From an uncultured Bacteroidota bacterium (GTDB lineage: Bacteria > Bacteroidota > Bacteroidia > Chitinophagales > Chitinophagaceae): DNA of 32,429 nucleotides. The stretch is taken from positions 1 to 32,429 of the forward strand of contig CAIQHJ010000055.1 in NCBI GenBank assembly GCA_903871575.1, written 5' to 3'. The notes under the pieces were generated by a model. The model saw only the letters and a list, made by a program, of their open reading frames with translations, was not told the DNA's origin and ran no database searches. A program made the translations under genes and the position numbers. Shown piece by piece: positions 17,876 to 27,496 of the stretch. How positions within the stretch are numbered: position 1 is the first letter of the stretch; each line of letters begins with the position of its first letter.

Positions 17876-19014
17876 AATGGTTGCATCACATATGTAAATG
17901 TTTGACGCTTTTACTGATGAGCAGTACCACATTTGCTACAAATCCATTTGAAGATACCATTATCAATAACACTTCAAATGCAGATAGTATTATTAACCGT
18001 TTTGTAGAAGAAAAGCGTTTGCCACAAAAAGAAAAGGTTACACTTATCAATCAATTTACAAAGTATGGCTTTAGAGATTTGTTTACCCAGTTTGATTACA
18101 ATTCTTCCTTACCCTATTCCAATCAAATTAACCCGAACGCAGAATGGTATATGCAGGATTATTTAAAGCATCATTCCAAGCATTTGCTGCAAATGAAAAA
18201 ATGGGCTATCCCTTATTTTGATTTGATTGAAAATATATTTAGCCAATATGGCTTACCCGCCGAATTAAAATATCTTGCTGTAATAGAAAGCAGTTTGAAT
18301 ACCCGCGCTACCAGTTGGGTTGGCGCTGCAGGGCCTTGGCAGTTTATGCCAGCAGCAGCAAGAGATTATGGATTGGTTGTTAGAAAAGATAGAGATGATC
18401 GAAGAGATTATTTCAAAAGCACACATGCTGCTGCAAGAATGTTGTTGAAGCTTTACACGCAATATCATGACTGGCTGTTGGTGATTGCTGCATACAATGG
18501 TGGACCAGGTAGGGTAAATGATGCCATCGTTCAATCGGGCAGTAACAACTTTTGGAAACTGCAATATAATTTACCAGAAGAAAGCCGAAAACACGTTAAG
18601 AAATTTATTGCAACGCATTTCGTAATGGAAACAAATGCCTCCGAAATCTTTGCAATGAATGAGCATAAATCTGCCACTTCATCAGAAAATCGCTTGCCAA
18701 AAATAGACCTTACAAATACCTCAACTACAACGGTGTCTGGAAAATACAATGCTGCTATTGTTTCAAAGTATCTTCAAATGAACATGTCGGAATTTGAAAG
18801 CTACAATCCCGATTTCGACAATCGCATTTCACATGAAGGTCAATATCAACTGCGTTTACCCCTAGAAAAAATGGAGCAGTTTAATACCAACAAATACATC
18901 ATTTTAGAAGCTTGTGTTGCTTATTTATTGGGCAACAATGAAAGCATAGAAGTGAAAACAAATCCTCCAATAGAAATTAAAAAAGTACAAAAAAAGGTAA
19001 AGGCTAAAAGTTAG
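17872..19014 (+). CDS. Lytic transglycosylase (SLT domain, MltD-like)
   Basis: 380 aa; TTG start overlapping the gatA stop; signal peptide; ELKYLAVIESSLNTRATSWVGAAGPWQFMPAAARDYGL ... AAYNGGPGRVNDAI. Confidence 0.9.
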   Translation: MKWLHHICKCLTLLLMSSTTFATNPFEDTIINNTSNADSIINRFVEEKRLPQKEKVTLINQFTKYGFRDLFTQFDYNSSLPYSNQINPNAEWYMQDYLKHHSKHLLQMKKWAIPYFDLIENIFSQYGLPAELKYLAVIESSLNTRATSWVGAAGPWQFMPAAARDYGLVVRKDRDDRRDYFKSTHAAARMLLKLYTQYHDWLLVIAAYNGGPGRVNDAIVQSGSNNFWKLQYNLPEESRKHVKKFIATHFVMETNASEIFAMNEHKSATSSENRLPKIDLTNTSTTTVSGKYNAAIVSKYLQMNMSEFESYNPDFDNRISHEGQYQLRLPLEKMEQFNTNKYIILEACVAYLLGNNESIEVKTNPPIEIKKVQKKVKAKS

Positions 19015-19241
19015 TTTTTGGCTAGATAATGTGACAAGCGCAATTGGGAATCGGTTTGCCTCAGAAAGTTGTGTTGAAAATAGAAGCGTGCGCAGTGAAT
19101 AAATGAAGTGTTTGGCAAATAAAATTCAATGGATTTTTTGGGTGGTTTTTGGGGCTGGCGGCGATTTGTAATATTGCATAATCTAACGTTTACGCCAACT
19201 CCCATCCGAGCTTTTGATTGCTGTAGAATTATGCAGGACAC

Positions 19242-20642
19242 TTATATACTCTGTTCAAACTTGAAAACATTTTCAGGATCATATAGCTTCTTCATGTCCA
19301 CCAATCTGTTGTAATTTTTTCCATAGTATGCATTGGCCCAGTTGGAAAATAAAACATCCGGATAATTGCGATATTGAGCAGTAACGCCGTTTCCCGCAAT
19401 GAGTGCTTGTACTTTTTGAAACGAATCCATGCACTTCTTTTGTTGTGCTGGTTGATCCCAATAGGTTTGCAACTCCGAAAAATAAGTGTACGACCGATGT
19501 GCGAATGCTGCATTGGATTCGAATGCAGGGTTTTGTATGTTGCCGCCTAAAGTGTTTATCTGAAAGATCATTCCATTGGTAGCATGTACCTGCTGTATCA
19601 CCTCATCTATACATCCTTCGATATCAGAAAATCCTTTGTATAAACCTGCGGAAGCATTTTTAAAATACAATGGATATTGTCGACCATAATAATTTTTCAA
19701 CGCAGCCTGCAAAGGCATTTTTGTAGTGTTTGTTGATTTGTCGCTAATGCTTTTCATGGCATCAATGAATTTTTTGGTTGATGGTGTCAACTCGCCGGTG
19801 TTGGTTAATAAAACATACGCGGTATTTCGATTCAATACAAAGGCACTGAAGCACTGAGGCGGTAGTAACTTGGTCCATTCAAACCAATTTTTAAGGATGT
19901 TTCTAGCCCTTGCAGTATCCAATTTGTAAGCGCGAAATTTAAAACTTTGCATGGTTGGTGGGGCTTGATGCAATGTAAATGTTAGAGCGGTAACCACGCC
20001 AAAATTGCCATTGTTTCCGCCTTTGCATGCCCACAACAGATTGCTGTTGGCCGATCCTGTATGTAATTGTCCCTTTCCATCCACCATGTTTACCGATTTC
20101 AAGCTATCACATGTGAGTCCAAATTTTCTGGATAGCAACCCATATCCTCCGCCTAGTGTTAGTCCGCCAATGGCTACTCCTGCACAAGATCCTCCCGGAA
20201 TGATTTTATGTTTTGGCAACAACGCTGCATACAACATAGACAAGGTACATGCTGGACCAACCCGCACCGTTTCCTCGTTCAACCATTCAATTGTATTTAA
20301 TTCCGATAAGTTGATGACCATGCCATCATTGTTGCAAGAAAATCCCTCCATGCAATGTCCGCTACTTTTAACGGCTATGGATAGCCGATTTTGTTTAGCC
20401 AACAGAATCGCTTCTGCAACGCCTTTTTCGTTTAAACATTTTGCAATGACACGCGGATATTTATTAATGCGCTTGTTGAACCCGTTTCGAAGTAATTCAT
20501 ATGCTGCATCGCCTTTTTTATAATACAATACATTTTCATTGCTGGCAAAAGCTGGTGTATCTATCGACCAACTTTTCAAAGGTTGCATGATCAATGCCAA
20601 AGGCGTCCAAATAGACAATTGTAGAAATTTTTTTCTATTCAT
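19242..20642 (-). CDS. FAD-binding oxidase, BBE-like (FAD_binding_4 family)
   Basis: 466 aa; AVKSSGHCMEGFSCNNDGMVINLS, PGGSCAGVAIGGLTLGGGYGLLSRKFGLTCDSL, C-terminal YYGKNYNRLVDMKKLYDPENVFKFEQSI. Confidence 0.9.
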   Translation of the reverse strand: MNRKKFLQLSIWTPLALIMQPLKSWSIDTPAFASNENVLYYKKGDAAYELLRNGFNKRINKYPRVIAKCLNEKGVAEAILLAKQNRLSIAVKSSGHCMEGFSCNNDGMVINLSELNTIEWLNEETVRVGPACTLSMLYAALLPKHKIIPGGSCAGVAIGGLTLGGGYGLLSRKFGLTCDSLKSVNMVDGKGQLHTGSANSNLLWACKGGNNGNFGVVTALTFTLHQAPPTMQSFKFRAYKLDTARARNILKNWFEWTKLLPPQCFSAFVLNRNTAYVLLTNTGELTPSTKKFIDAMKSISDKSTNTTKMPLQAALKNYYGRQYPLYFKNASAGLYKGFSDIEGCIDEVIQQVHATNGMIFQINTLGGNIQNPAFESNAAFAHRSYTYFSELQTYWDQPAQQKKCMDSFQKVQALIAGNGVTAQYRNYPDVLFSNWANAYYGKNYNRLVDMKKLYDPENVFKFEQSI

Positions 20643-20660
20643 ATCTTAACGCAATTGAAG

Positions 20661-21917
20661 TTATGATTGTAATACTTTTTTGATGGCAGACGCTTTCAAT
20701 AACAACTCTTCATATTCTTCATTCGGATCACTATTGATGGTGATACCTCCACCTGCTTTATATGAAAGCAATTGCTTGCTGGCATTGTAATAGATGCTTC
20801 TGATGACTACATTAAAATCGAAATCTTCTTCAGGTGTTGCGTATCCTATGGCGCCCGAAAAAATTCCTCTTGGGTTTATTTCATATTGTTCAATCAGTTC
20901 CATCACCTTTTTTTTGGGAGCGCCCGTCATGGAACCCATCGGGTAACACGCTTCGATGATGTTGGTCCAATGTAGTGATGTTGGCACTTCTCCCGCTATG
21001 GTGCTGATCATTTGATGTACATGTGGAAAGGTGTATATGCCGAATAACTCTTTTACATGCACCGTTCCTTCTTTGCATATTTTACTCAAATCGTTTCTTA
21101 CCAAATCTACAATCATCACATTTTCACTTCTTTCTTTTGGAGAATGCAACAATGTATTTTTCAACTGCTCATCAACTTCCCTGTTATCTGTATTTCTGCT
21201 ACTGGTGCCTTTTATGGGTTGTGATATGACTTCGTTTCCTGTTTTTTTTATGAATCTTTCTGGACTTGCACAAATGCAATATTTGTCGTTCAATTTATAC
21301 AAAGAAGCAAATGGATTGGGAGAAATAGTTGTTAGTTGATGGTAAAGTGAAACTGGGTCGATGACTGCTTCATGTGCATAGAAATCCTGACAATAATTGA
21401 TTTCGTAACAATCGCCTCTTTGAATATGCTGCTTAATTGCGTCTATGCATTGAAGATAGTTTGCTTTGGTTTGTAGTTGCTCAATATCAACAGCAGATTT
21501 ATTCGAATTTGCTATTTGATCAGATTGCGCTTGAATTTCTTCGAATATCTGTTGAGGATGATGGGCTATGATCAGCAGTTCGTTTTCTTTCAATTGAAGA
21601 ATGTTGGCTGGATTGAAAAAATATGCTGCAGGAAATCCGATTTCATCTAAGTTTTCGGAAGGATAATTGAAGTGACCAAAAAGCCAGCCTTTGTTGTGTT
21701 GATGAAAGGTTTGTAATGCTTGGAAATTCATTGGGTATGTTAGCTCAATTTGATGACTAACTCCTGCTGCCAACATCCAATCAAACCGACTGTATTCATC
21801 TTTATAATTATTGCTGTCGAGCAAACAAAAAATGTTGAACTGGTTTACCCAATTCAACATTTTAATGTAAAATATTTCTGTATTACTTACGTGAAATCTT
21901 TGTTGTTGTTTTTCCAC
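20661..21917 (-). CDS. pabB: Aminodeoxychorismate synthase component I / chorismate-binding enzyme
   Basis: 418 aa; INYCQDF, PERFIKKTGNEVISQPIKGTSSRN, MIVDLVRNDLSKI, PMGSMTGAPKKKVMELIEQYE, GIFSGAIGY. Confidence 0.9.
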   Translation of the reverse strand: MEKQQQRFHVSNTEIFYIKMLNWVNQFNIFCLLDSNNYKDEYSRFDWMLAAGVSHQIELTYPMNFQALQTFHQHNKGWLFGHFNYPSENLDEIGFPAAYFFNPANILQLKENELLIIAHHPQQIFEEIQAQSDQIANSNKSAVDIEQLQTKANYLQCIDAIKQHIQRGDCYEINYCQDFYAHEAVIDPVSLYHQLTTISPNPFASLYKLNDKYCICASPERFIKKTGNEVISQPIKGTSSRNTDNREVDEQLKNTLLHSPKERSENVMIVDLVRNDLSKICKEGTVHVKELFGIYTFPHVHQMISTIAGEVPTSLHWTNIIEACYPMGSMTGAPKKKVMELIEQYEINPRGIFSGAIGYATPEEDFDFNVVIRSIYYNASKQLLSYKAGGGITINSDPNEEYEELLLKASAIKKVLQS

Positions 21918-21925
21918 TACTTGGA

Positions 21926-22345
21926 TTAATAATCATCATCAAAACCACCATCTCCTAAGTCATCATCGAAAAGACCCAAGTCTTTGAAATCGTCATCAAA
22001 ATCATCGTCTGATTTGGATGGTTTCTTTCCAGCTGTTGGTGCTTTTTTTGTTTTTGATTTTGGAATATCAAACTCTTCGAAATCAGGATCCCAATTGTCA
22101 TCTTCTTCTGGTTTGTCCCAATCATCTGCGACGTCTACATCATCATCATCATCGTCGTCATCGTCTGAAGATTTTTTCTTAGATCCAGATTTTGATGCCT
22201 TTGGTGTCTCATCCAAATCATCCTCATCTTCATCTAAATCATCGTCTTCTGCTTTTGATTTTGTTGATGCATTTTTTGGCGCAGTTTTTTTAGGTGCTGC
22301 CGCTTTTGTCGTGGATTTTTTTTCGTTTTCTTTTTTTGTTGCCAT
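21926..22345 (-). CDS. Low-complexity Lys/Asp-rich, probably disordered protein
   Basis: 139 aa; basic N-terminus (KKTAPKNASTKSK), acidic middle (KKKSSDDDDDDDDDVDVADDWDKPEEDDNWDPDFEEFDIPKSK), ends FDDDY; stop lies 8 nt before the pabB start. Antisense ORFs are poly-Ser artefacts. Confidence 0.7.
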   Translation of the reverse strand: MATKKENEKKSTTKAAAPKKTAPKNASTKSKAEDDDLDEDEDDLDETPKASKSGSKKKSSDDDDDDDDDVDVADDWDKPEEDDNWDPDFEEFDIPKSKTKKAPTAGKKPSKSDDDFDDDFKDLGLFDDDLGDGGFDDDY

Positions 22346-22431
22346 TATCTATACAGGATTAGTTGTGTAAATTTTCCACGAGATTTTCAATTAGCCAAAT
22401 ATTTTTTCACTTTTTTTAAAAAAAAATAAAA

Positions 22432-23694
22432 TTATGCAGAAACGATCTGTTCTCTACCTGGCCCATTACTAATGTACTTTACAGGAACACCCAGATATGT
22501 GTTGATGAAATCTATGTAAACTTTCATTTCACCTGGCATATTTTCATAGCTGCTTACTGCTGATATGTTTTTGTTCCAACCTTTGAATGACTGATACACA
22601 GCTTCGATTTGCATTCTATTCATTTGAAACGGAACCTCAGTTGTTTCTTTTCCATTGATGGTATAACTTTTACAAACCATCAACTCTTCCAACTCATCTA
22701 GTATGTCCGCTTTGGTCATCACAATTTGTGTTACCCCATTGATCATGCATGCAAAGTTCAAAGCAACCAAATCAATCCAACCACACCTGCGTGGTCTGCC
22801 AGTTGTACTTCCAAATTCATTGCCAGTGTTTCTGAGGAAATCACCTTTGTCATCCATCAATTCTGTTGGGAATGGCCCGCTTCCAACCCTGGTGCAATAT
22901 GCTTTTGTGATACCAATGATTTCTTTTATTTTTTGTGGCGCAATCCCCAAACCTGAGCAAACGCCTGCTGATATGGTATTGCTGCTGGTTACAAATGGAA
23001 AGGTTCCAAAATCCACATCCAACATACTTCCTTGCGCTCCTTCGGCCAACACACGCATGCCCTTGTTGATCTTCTCGTTGATAAAATATTCGCCATTTAC
23101 AATCTTCAAACATTTTAAAAACTCAATAGCCTCAAAAAATTCTTCTTCCCAATGGGTAATGTCTTCCTGAAAATTAAAATTGTCTAACAATCGTTGATGC
23201 TTCATTCGAAGCTTGATATATTGTGTGGTAAAATTCTTATCCAACAAATCTCCTACACGCAACCCATTTCTACCTGTTTTGTCCATGTAGGTTGGTCCAA
23301 TTCCTTTTAATGTACTGCCAATTTTGTCGTTACCTTTTGATAATTCACTGGCCTTATCCAATGCTCGATGTGTGGGTAAAATCAAATGTGCTCTTTCACT
23401 GATGTAGAGATTCTGTTTGTAATCTACACCAAAGGCTGCTACTGCTTCACACTCTCTTTTTAATGTAACCACATCCAACACCACGCCGTTGCCAATCAAA
23501 TTGATTTTATCTGCATGAAAGATGCCACTTGGAATTTGATGCAACACTATTTTTTTATCGCCTACATACAATGTGTGTCCTGCATTTGGACCGCCCTGAA
23601 ACCGAGCAATGACATCATAATTTTTAGCAAAATAATCTACGATTTTTCCTTTCCCCTCATCACCCCATTGTAAACCCAAAATAACATCTACCAT
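22432..23694 (-). CDS. purA: Adenylosuccinate synthetase
   Basis: 420 aa; MVDVILGLQWGDEGKGKIVDYFA, GGPNAGHT, GIGPTYMDK, AEGAQGSMLDVDFGTFPFVTSSNT, TGRPRRCGWIDL. Confidence 0.97.
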   Translation of the reverse strand: MVDVILGLQWGDEGKGKIVDYFAKNYDVIARFQGGPNAGHTLYVGDKKIVLHQIPSGIFHADKINLIGNGVVLDVVTLKRECEAVAAFGVDYKQNLYISERAHLILPTHRALDKASELSKGNDKIGSTLKGIGPTYMDKTGRNGLRVGDLLDKNFTTQYIKLRMKHQRLLDNFNFQEDITHWEEEFFEAIEFLKCLKIVNGEYFINEKINKGMRVLAEGAQGSMLDVDFGTFPFVTSSNTISAGVCSGLGIAPQKIKEIIGITKAYCTRVGSGPFPTELMDDKGDFLRNTGNEFGSTTGRPRRCGWIDLVALNFACMINGVTQIVMTKADILDELEELMVCKSYTINGKETTEVPFQMNRMQIEAVYQSFKGWNKNISAVSSYENMPGEMKVYIDFINTYLGVPVKYISNGPGREQIVSA

Positions 23695-23722
23695 TGTATT
23701 AGTTTTTCTTAAAATTAAAAAG

Positions 23723-23730
23723 CGAAATTA
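23723..23730 (-). promoter_or_regulatory. -7-like box (TAATTTCG on minus) of purA
   Basis: CGAAATTA on plus, 28 nt upstream of the purA start. Confidence 0.35.
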
Positions 23731-23781
23731 AATTGAAATGCATGAATGACCTAATAAAAGATTGCCGAAAATCTATACCTG

Positions 23782-25026
23782 CTAGGCAACTTTTAATAGG
23801 CTGATTTTAGATGTGTTGAATTTCTTTTCGGCATATTCCAAAGACACATGAAATGTTGGTACTTTTTGAGATGGAAGCTCATACATGGCGTCGGTCAGTA
23901 CGCTTTCGCAAATGCTTCTCAACCCTCTAGCCCCTAGTTTATATTCCAAAGCTTTCGACACCATGAAATCATAAACTGCATCATCAAAAGTCAAAGCAAT
24001 TCCTTCCAATTCAAACAGTCTGGTAAATTGTTTAATCAATGCGTTTTTGGGCTCCGTGAGAATGCTTCTCAATGTGGCCGCATCCAACGGATTCAAATAC
24101 GTTACCACCGGCAATCTTCCCAATAATTCGGGAATCAAACCAAACTGTTTCAAATCAACCGCATTGATAAATTGCAACAAATTGTTTTGCTGATATTCTT
24201 GCATGTCTTTGTTTACATTAAAACCGATGGAATTGGTATTAACTCTTTTGGCGATGATGCGATCAATTCCTACAAAAGCACCACCACAAATGAAGAGTAT
24301 GTTTTGGGTATTTACTTTAATCAGTTTTTGCTCTGGATGTTTCCTTCCACCTTGTGGCGGCACCAACACTTCACTACCTTCCAACAATTTGAGCAAGCCC
24401 TGTTGAACGCCCTCGCCACTTACATCTCTGGTGATAGATGGATTGTCGCTTTTTCTGGCAATTTTATCAATTTCATCAATATATACGATGCCTTTTTCTG
24501 CAGCTGCTACATCATAATTGCAGGATTGCAACAAACGTGTAAGCATGCTTTCCACATCTTCCCCAACATAACCGGCTTCTGTGAAAACAGTTGCGTCAAC
24601 AATGGCAAACGGAACATTCAACATCCGAGCAATAGATTTTGCAAGCAACGTTTTTCCTGTGCCTGTTTCGCCAACTACGATGATGTTGCTTTTTTCAATT
24701 TCTACATCATTGTCGATCTTTTGATTGAGTCTTTTGTAGTGATTATAAACCGCCACAGCCAACACTTTTTTTGCATCATCTTGCCCAATCACATATTCAT
24801 CTAAAAACGCTTTGATTTCTATGGGTTTTCTGATGGAGAGCTTCTGTGTGGTATTGATGTTGTTGGGTTTTGTGTCGCTTACCAAATTGATTTCTTGAGC
24901 GATGATTTCTTTCGCATGTTCAACACAATTTTCGCAAATATGGCCATCCTGTCCTGCGATGAGGATTTTTACTTCTTCTCTATTTCTGCCACAAAAAGAG
25001 CAATGCAGCATTTGTTGTTTAGGCAT
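23782..25026 (-). CDS. clpX: ATP-dependent Clp protease ATP-binding subunit ClpX
   Basis: 414 aa; C4 zinc finger ([30 protein letters not shown]), [16 protein letters not shown] pore loop, [13 protein letters not shown] loop, [10 protein letters not shown]. Confidence 0.97.
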   Translation of the reverse strand: MPKQQMLHCSFCGRNREEVKILIAGQDGHICENCVEHAKEIIAQEINLVSDTKPNNINTTQKLSIRKPIEIKAFLDEYVIGQDDAKKVLAVAVYNHYKRLNQKIDNDVEIEKSNIIVVGETGTGKTLLAKSIARMLNVPFAIVDATVFTEAGYVGEDVESMLTRLLQSCNYDVAAAEKGIVYIDEIDKIARKSDNPSITRDVSGEGVQQGLLKLLEGSEVLVPPQGGRKHPEQKLIKVNTQNILFICGGAFVGIDRIIAKRVNTNSIGFNVNKDMQEYQQNNLLQFINAVDLKQFGLIPELLGRLPVVTYLNPLDAATLRSILTEPKNALIKQFTRLFELEGIALTFDDAVYDFMVSKALEYKLGARGLRSICESVLTDAMYELPSQKVPTFHVSLEYAEKKFNTSKISLLKVA

Positions 25027-25066
25027 CTTGAAAAAATTAAATGATGATGTTTGTAAAACGAGCTAA

Positions 25067-25074
25067 CAAAGATA
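25067..25074 (-). promoter_or_regulatory. -7 box (TATCTTTG on minus) of clpX
   Basis: CAAAGATA on plus, about 40 nt upstream of the clpX start. Confidence 0.5.
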
Positions 25075-25180
25075 GCAAAGGAAAAGTAGACCTAATAGAA
25101 AAACGGTTTAAAAAAGGAGAATGTTGTTGAATATAATGGATGATAATATTTAAGCATCTTGCTTACAACAACAAATGAAA

Positions 25181-25201
25181 AAACCCGCGAGTAGCGGGTT
25201 T
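25181..25201 (-). terminator. Intrinsic terminator of the clpP operon (minus strand)
   Basis: AAACCCGC-GAGTA-GCGGGTTT; on minus the stem ends GCGGGTTTTTTC; lies just after the clpP stop. Confidence 0.85.
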
Positions 25202-25221
25202 CACAATTAAAATCTTTGATA

Positions 25222-25839
25222 TTATAACTTGTCAATCAATTTATCTACGATTCCGTAGGTGATTGATTCGTTGGCATCCATCCAATAATCTCTGTCAAAA
25301 TCTTTCATTACTTTTTCGAATGTTTGTCCGCAATTGTCTGCTAATATTTTAGCGCCCATCTCTTTGGTCTTTTGCATTTGTACTGCCATGATTTCCAAAT
25401 CGGCGCTGGTACCTCTACCTCCACCACTGGGTTGATGAATCATCACTTCACCATGCGGAAAAATATAGCGCTTGCCTTTTTGGCCGCCACTTAATAAAAT
25501 ACTTCCCATGCTAGCTGCCATGCCCATGCATACGGTGCTTACAGGTGATGTAATCAATTGCATGGTGTCATAAATAACCATTCCACTGGTAACTACACCA
25601 CCCGGACTATTGATGTAAAAAGTGATTTCTTTTCCTGGGTCGATGGCTTCTAAATAAAGCAAACGATCGGTAATTTCCTTGGCTGTTTTGTCTTCAACGG
25701 CGCCCCACAAAAAAACTTTTCTTTGCTCAATAAATTTTTTGTCAAACATCCACCCACTCATCATTTTTTCCATTGGATTTTCTGGCATGTCTGATGGTGT
25801 TTCCTCATCAAAGCGAATTGTATTTTTAATAACGTTCAT
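25222..25839 (-). CDS. clpP: ATP-dependent Clp protease proteolytic subunit, paralog A
   Basis: 205 aa; GMAASMGS (Ser), MIHQPSGG (His), DRDYWMDANES (Asp). Confidence 0.93.
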   Translation of the reverse strand: MNVIKNTIRFDEETPSDMPENPMEKMMSGWMFDKKFIEQRKVFLWGAVEDKTAKEITDRLLYLEAIDPGKEITFYINSPGGVVTSGMVIYDTMQLITSPVSTVCMGMAASMGSILLSGGQKGKRYIFPHGEVMIHQPSGGGRGTSADLEIMAVQMQKTKEMGAKILADNCGQTFEKVMKDFDRDYWMDANESITYGIVDKLIDKL

Positions 25840-25865
25840 ATTGTATTGTTGCGTTTTTTGTTTGA

Positions 25866-26558
25866 TTAATCTTTTTTGGTTTTTCTTGGGTTCATAATTA
25901 AAACTTCATCAACCAAACCGTATTCTTTTGCCTCGGTTGAAGTCATCCAATAATCTCTATCGCAATCTTGTCCAACTTTTTCAAAAGGCTGGCCGGTATG
26001 ATGTGCAATGATTTCGTACAACTCTTTTTTTATTTTTCTGATTTCGTTAACCGTGATTTCGATGTCTGTTGCTTGACCGCCGGCACCTGCGCTCGGTTGG
26101 TGCATCATGATTCTGCTGTGCTTCAATGCCGTTCTTTTACCATGAGCTCCTGCACACATCAATACGGCGCCCATACTGGCGGCCATTCCTGTACAAATGG
26201 TTGCGATATCTGGTGTGATGAATTGCATGGTGTCGTACATACCCAATCCTGCATATACACTTCCGCCCGGGCTATTGATATACATTTGGATGTCTCTTGT
26301 TCTGTCGGTGCTTTCTAAAAACAACAATTGTGCAGTTACAATATTTGCCACTTCATCATTGATGGGATAACCGAGGAAAATAATTCTATCCATCATCAAC
26401 CTACTGTAAACATCCATTACGGCTACATTCATTGGACGTTCTTCGATGATATTGGGTGTTAAATTGGTAACGTTATGGTCAACATACGAATGCAGGGTGT
26501 TGCTGCTAATGCCCATATGCTTTACGGCATATTTTTCAAATTCCTTTCCAAAATTCAT
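25866..26558 (-). CDS. clpP: ATP-dependent Clp protease proteolytic subunit, paralog B
   Basis: 230 aa; INSPGGSVYAGLGMYDTMQ, GMAASMGAVLM (Ser), MMHQPSAG (His), DRDYWMTSTEAKEYGLVDEVL (Asp). Confidence 0.95.
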   Translation of the reverse strand: MNFGKEFEKYAVKHMGISSNTLHSYVDHNVTNLTPNIIEERPMNVAVMDVYSRLMMDRIIFLGYPINDEVANIVTAQLLFLESTDRTRDIQMYINSPGGSVYAGLGMYDTMQFITPDIATICTGMAASMGAVLMCAGAHGKRTALKHSRIMMHQPSAGAGGQATDIEITVNEIRKIKKELYEIIAHHTGQPFEKVGQDCDRDYWMTSTEAKEYGLVDEVLIMNPRKTKKD

Positions 26559-26679
26559 TGTTGTGATGGTTTGATGATTAATGTTGTTTTCTTTGATACA
26601 ATTCTCATTCGCTAAGGTATAATTATAGTTTTGAAATTGAGGTAAGGATGATGTCTAATTTATTTTTATTTTGATGATG

Positions 26680-27375
26680 TTAATCTCTACTTCTATTCAT
26701 GTAAATTAAGATATATTGTACGAGCATGGCAATGGAAGCAAGTGCTGCAACCACGTAAGTTAGCGCAGCCCATTTCAATGCATCTTGTGCTTTTGCTTTT
26801 TCTGATGATGATGTAATATTTGCATCACTGAGCCAACGAAGTGCCCGAGCCGACGCATCAAACTCTACCGGTAACGTGATCAATGAAAATAAAGTAGTAA
26901 CCGCAAAAAGTACAATGCCAATCAAAAGTACCGTGGTATTTCCCCCACCAAAGCCCATAAACCCAATGCCAGCCATTATTATCCATTGCGACATTGTGCT
27001 ACTAATTTGCACCAATGGCACAATTCTACTGCGAAGCATCAGCATAGAATAGGCCGTTGCATGTTGTACGGCATGTCCACATTCGTGTGCAGCAACCGCT
27101 GCGGCGGCAACATTTCTACCTTCAAATACTTCCCTGCTTAGGTTTACTGTTTTATTAATTGGATTGTAATGATCGGTAAGTGTCCCTTCTACCGATGTGA
27201 TTTGCACATCATAAATGCCATTGTCTTGTAGCATCTTGCGTGCGATTTCCTCACCAGAAAGCCTGCTCGTGGTAGGTTCGTTGCTATATAAAGCAAACTT
27301 GTTTTTTAATTGAGATTGAACTGCCATTCCTATGAGCATAAAAATAGCAGAAATGAAAATGATTCCGATGGTCAT
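26680..27375 (-). CDS. Zinc-dependent membrane peptidase, YugP family
   Basis: 231 aa; AAHECGHAVQHATAY (HExxH), several TM helices, LPVEFDASARALRWL. Confidence 0.9.
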   Translation of the reverse strand: MTIGIIFISAIFMLIGMAVQSQLKNKFALYSNEPTTSRLSGEEIARKMLQDNGIYDVQITSVEGTLTDHYNPINKTVNLSREVFEGRNVAAAAVAAHECGHAVQHATAYSMLMLRSRIVPLVQISSTMSQWIIMAGIGFMGFGGGNTTVLLIGIVLFAVTTLFSLITLPVEFDASARALRWLSDANITSSSEKAKAQDALKWAALTYVVAALASIAMLVQYILIYMNRSRD

Positions 27376-27444
27376 GTTTTTTTTATGTCGTTGAAATCAA
27401 ATATTGTTCCGATTGAACCAACTGACAAAATAACAAAAATAAAA

Positions 27445-27469
27445 AAGGAGCCGACATTGTCGACTCCTT
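27445..27469 (-). terminator. Intrinsic terminator of atpA (minus strand)
   Basis: Minus strand AAGGAGTCGAC-AAT-GTCGGCTCCTTTTTTATTTTTG; 11-bp stem with one U-G pair, then a T-tract. Confidence 0.85.
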
Positions 27470-27496
27470 ATAATTTAAGCGTTAAAGCGATGATTA

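Noticed and set aside
20005-20523. 172-aa plus-strand ORF
   Set aside because: Antisense to the FAD-binding oxidase; no domain or coding signature seen.
22130-22170. Trinucleotide repeat as CRISPR or satellite array
   Set aside because: Short in-frame Asp-codon run (catcatcat...cgtcgt) with no spacers.
21984-22370. 128-aa poly-Ser plus-strand ORF
   Set aside because: Antisense reading of the Asp-codon repeat in the acidic protein gene; Ser runs are the complement of GAT/GAC repeats.
22703-23170. 155-aa plus-strand ORF
   Set aside because: Antisense to purA, which is unambiguous.
24172-24804. 210-aa plus-strand ORF
   Set aside because: Entirely antisense to clpX, which has all ClpX motifs; Cys/Phe/Ile-rich translation with no recognisable domain.
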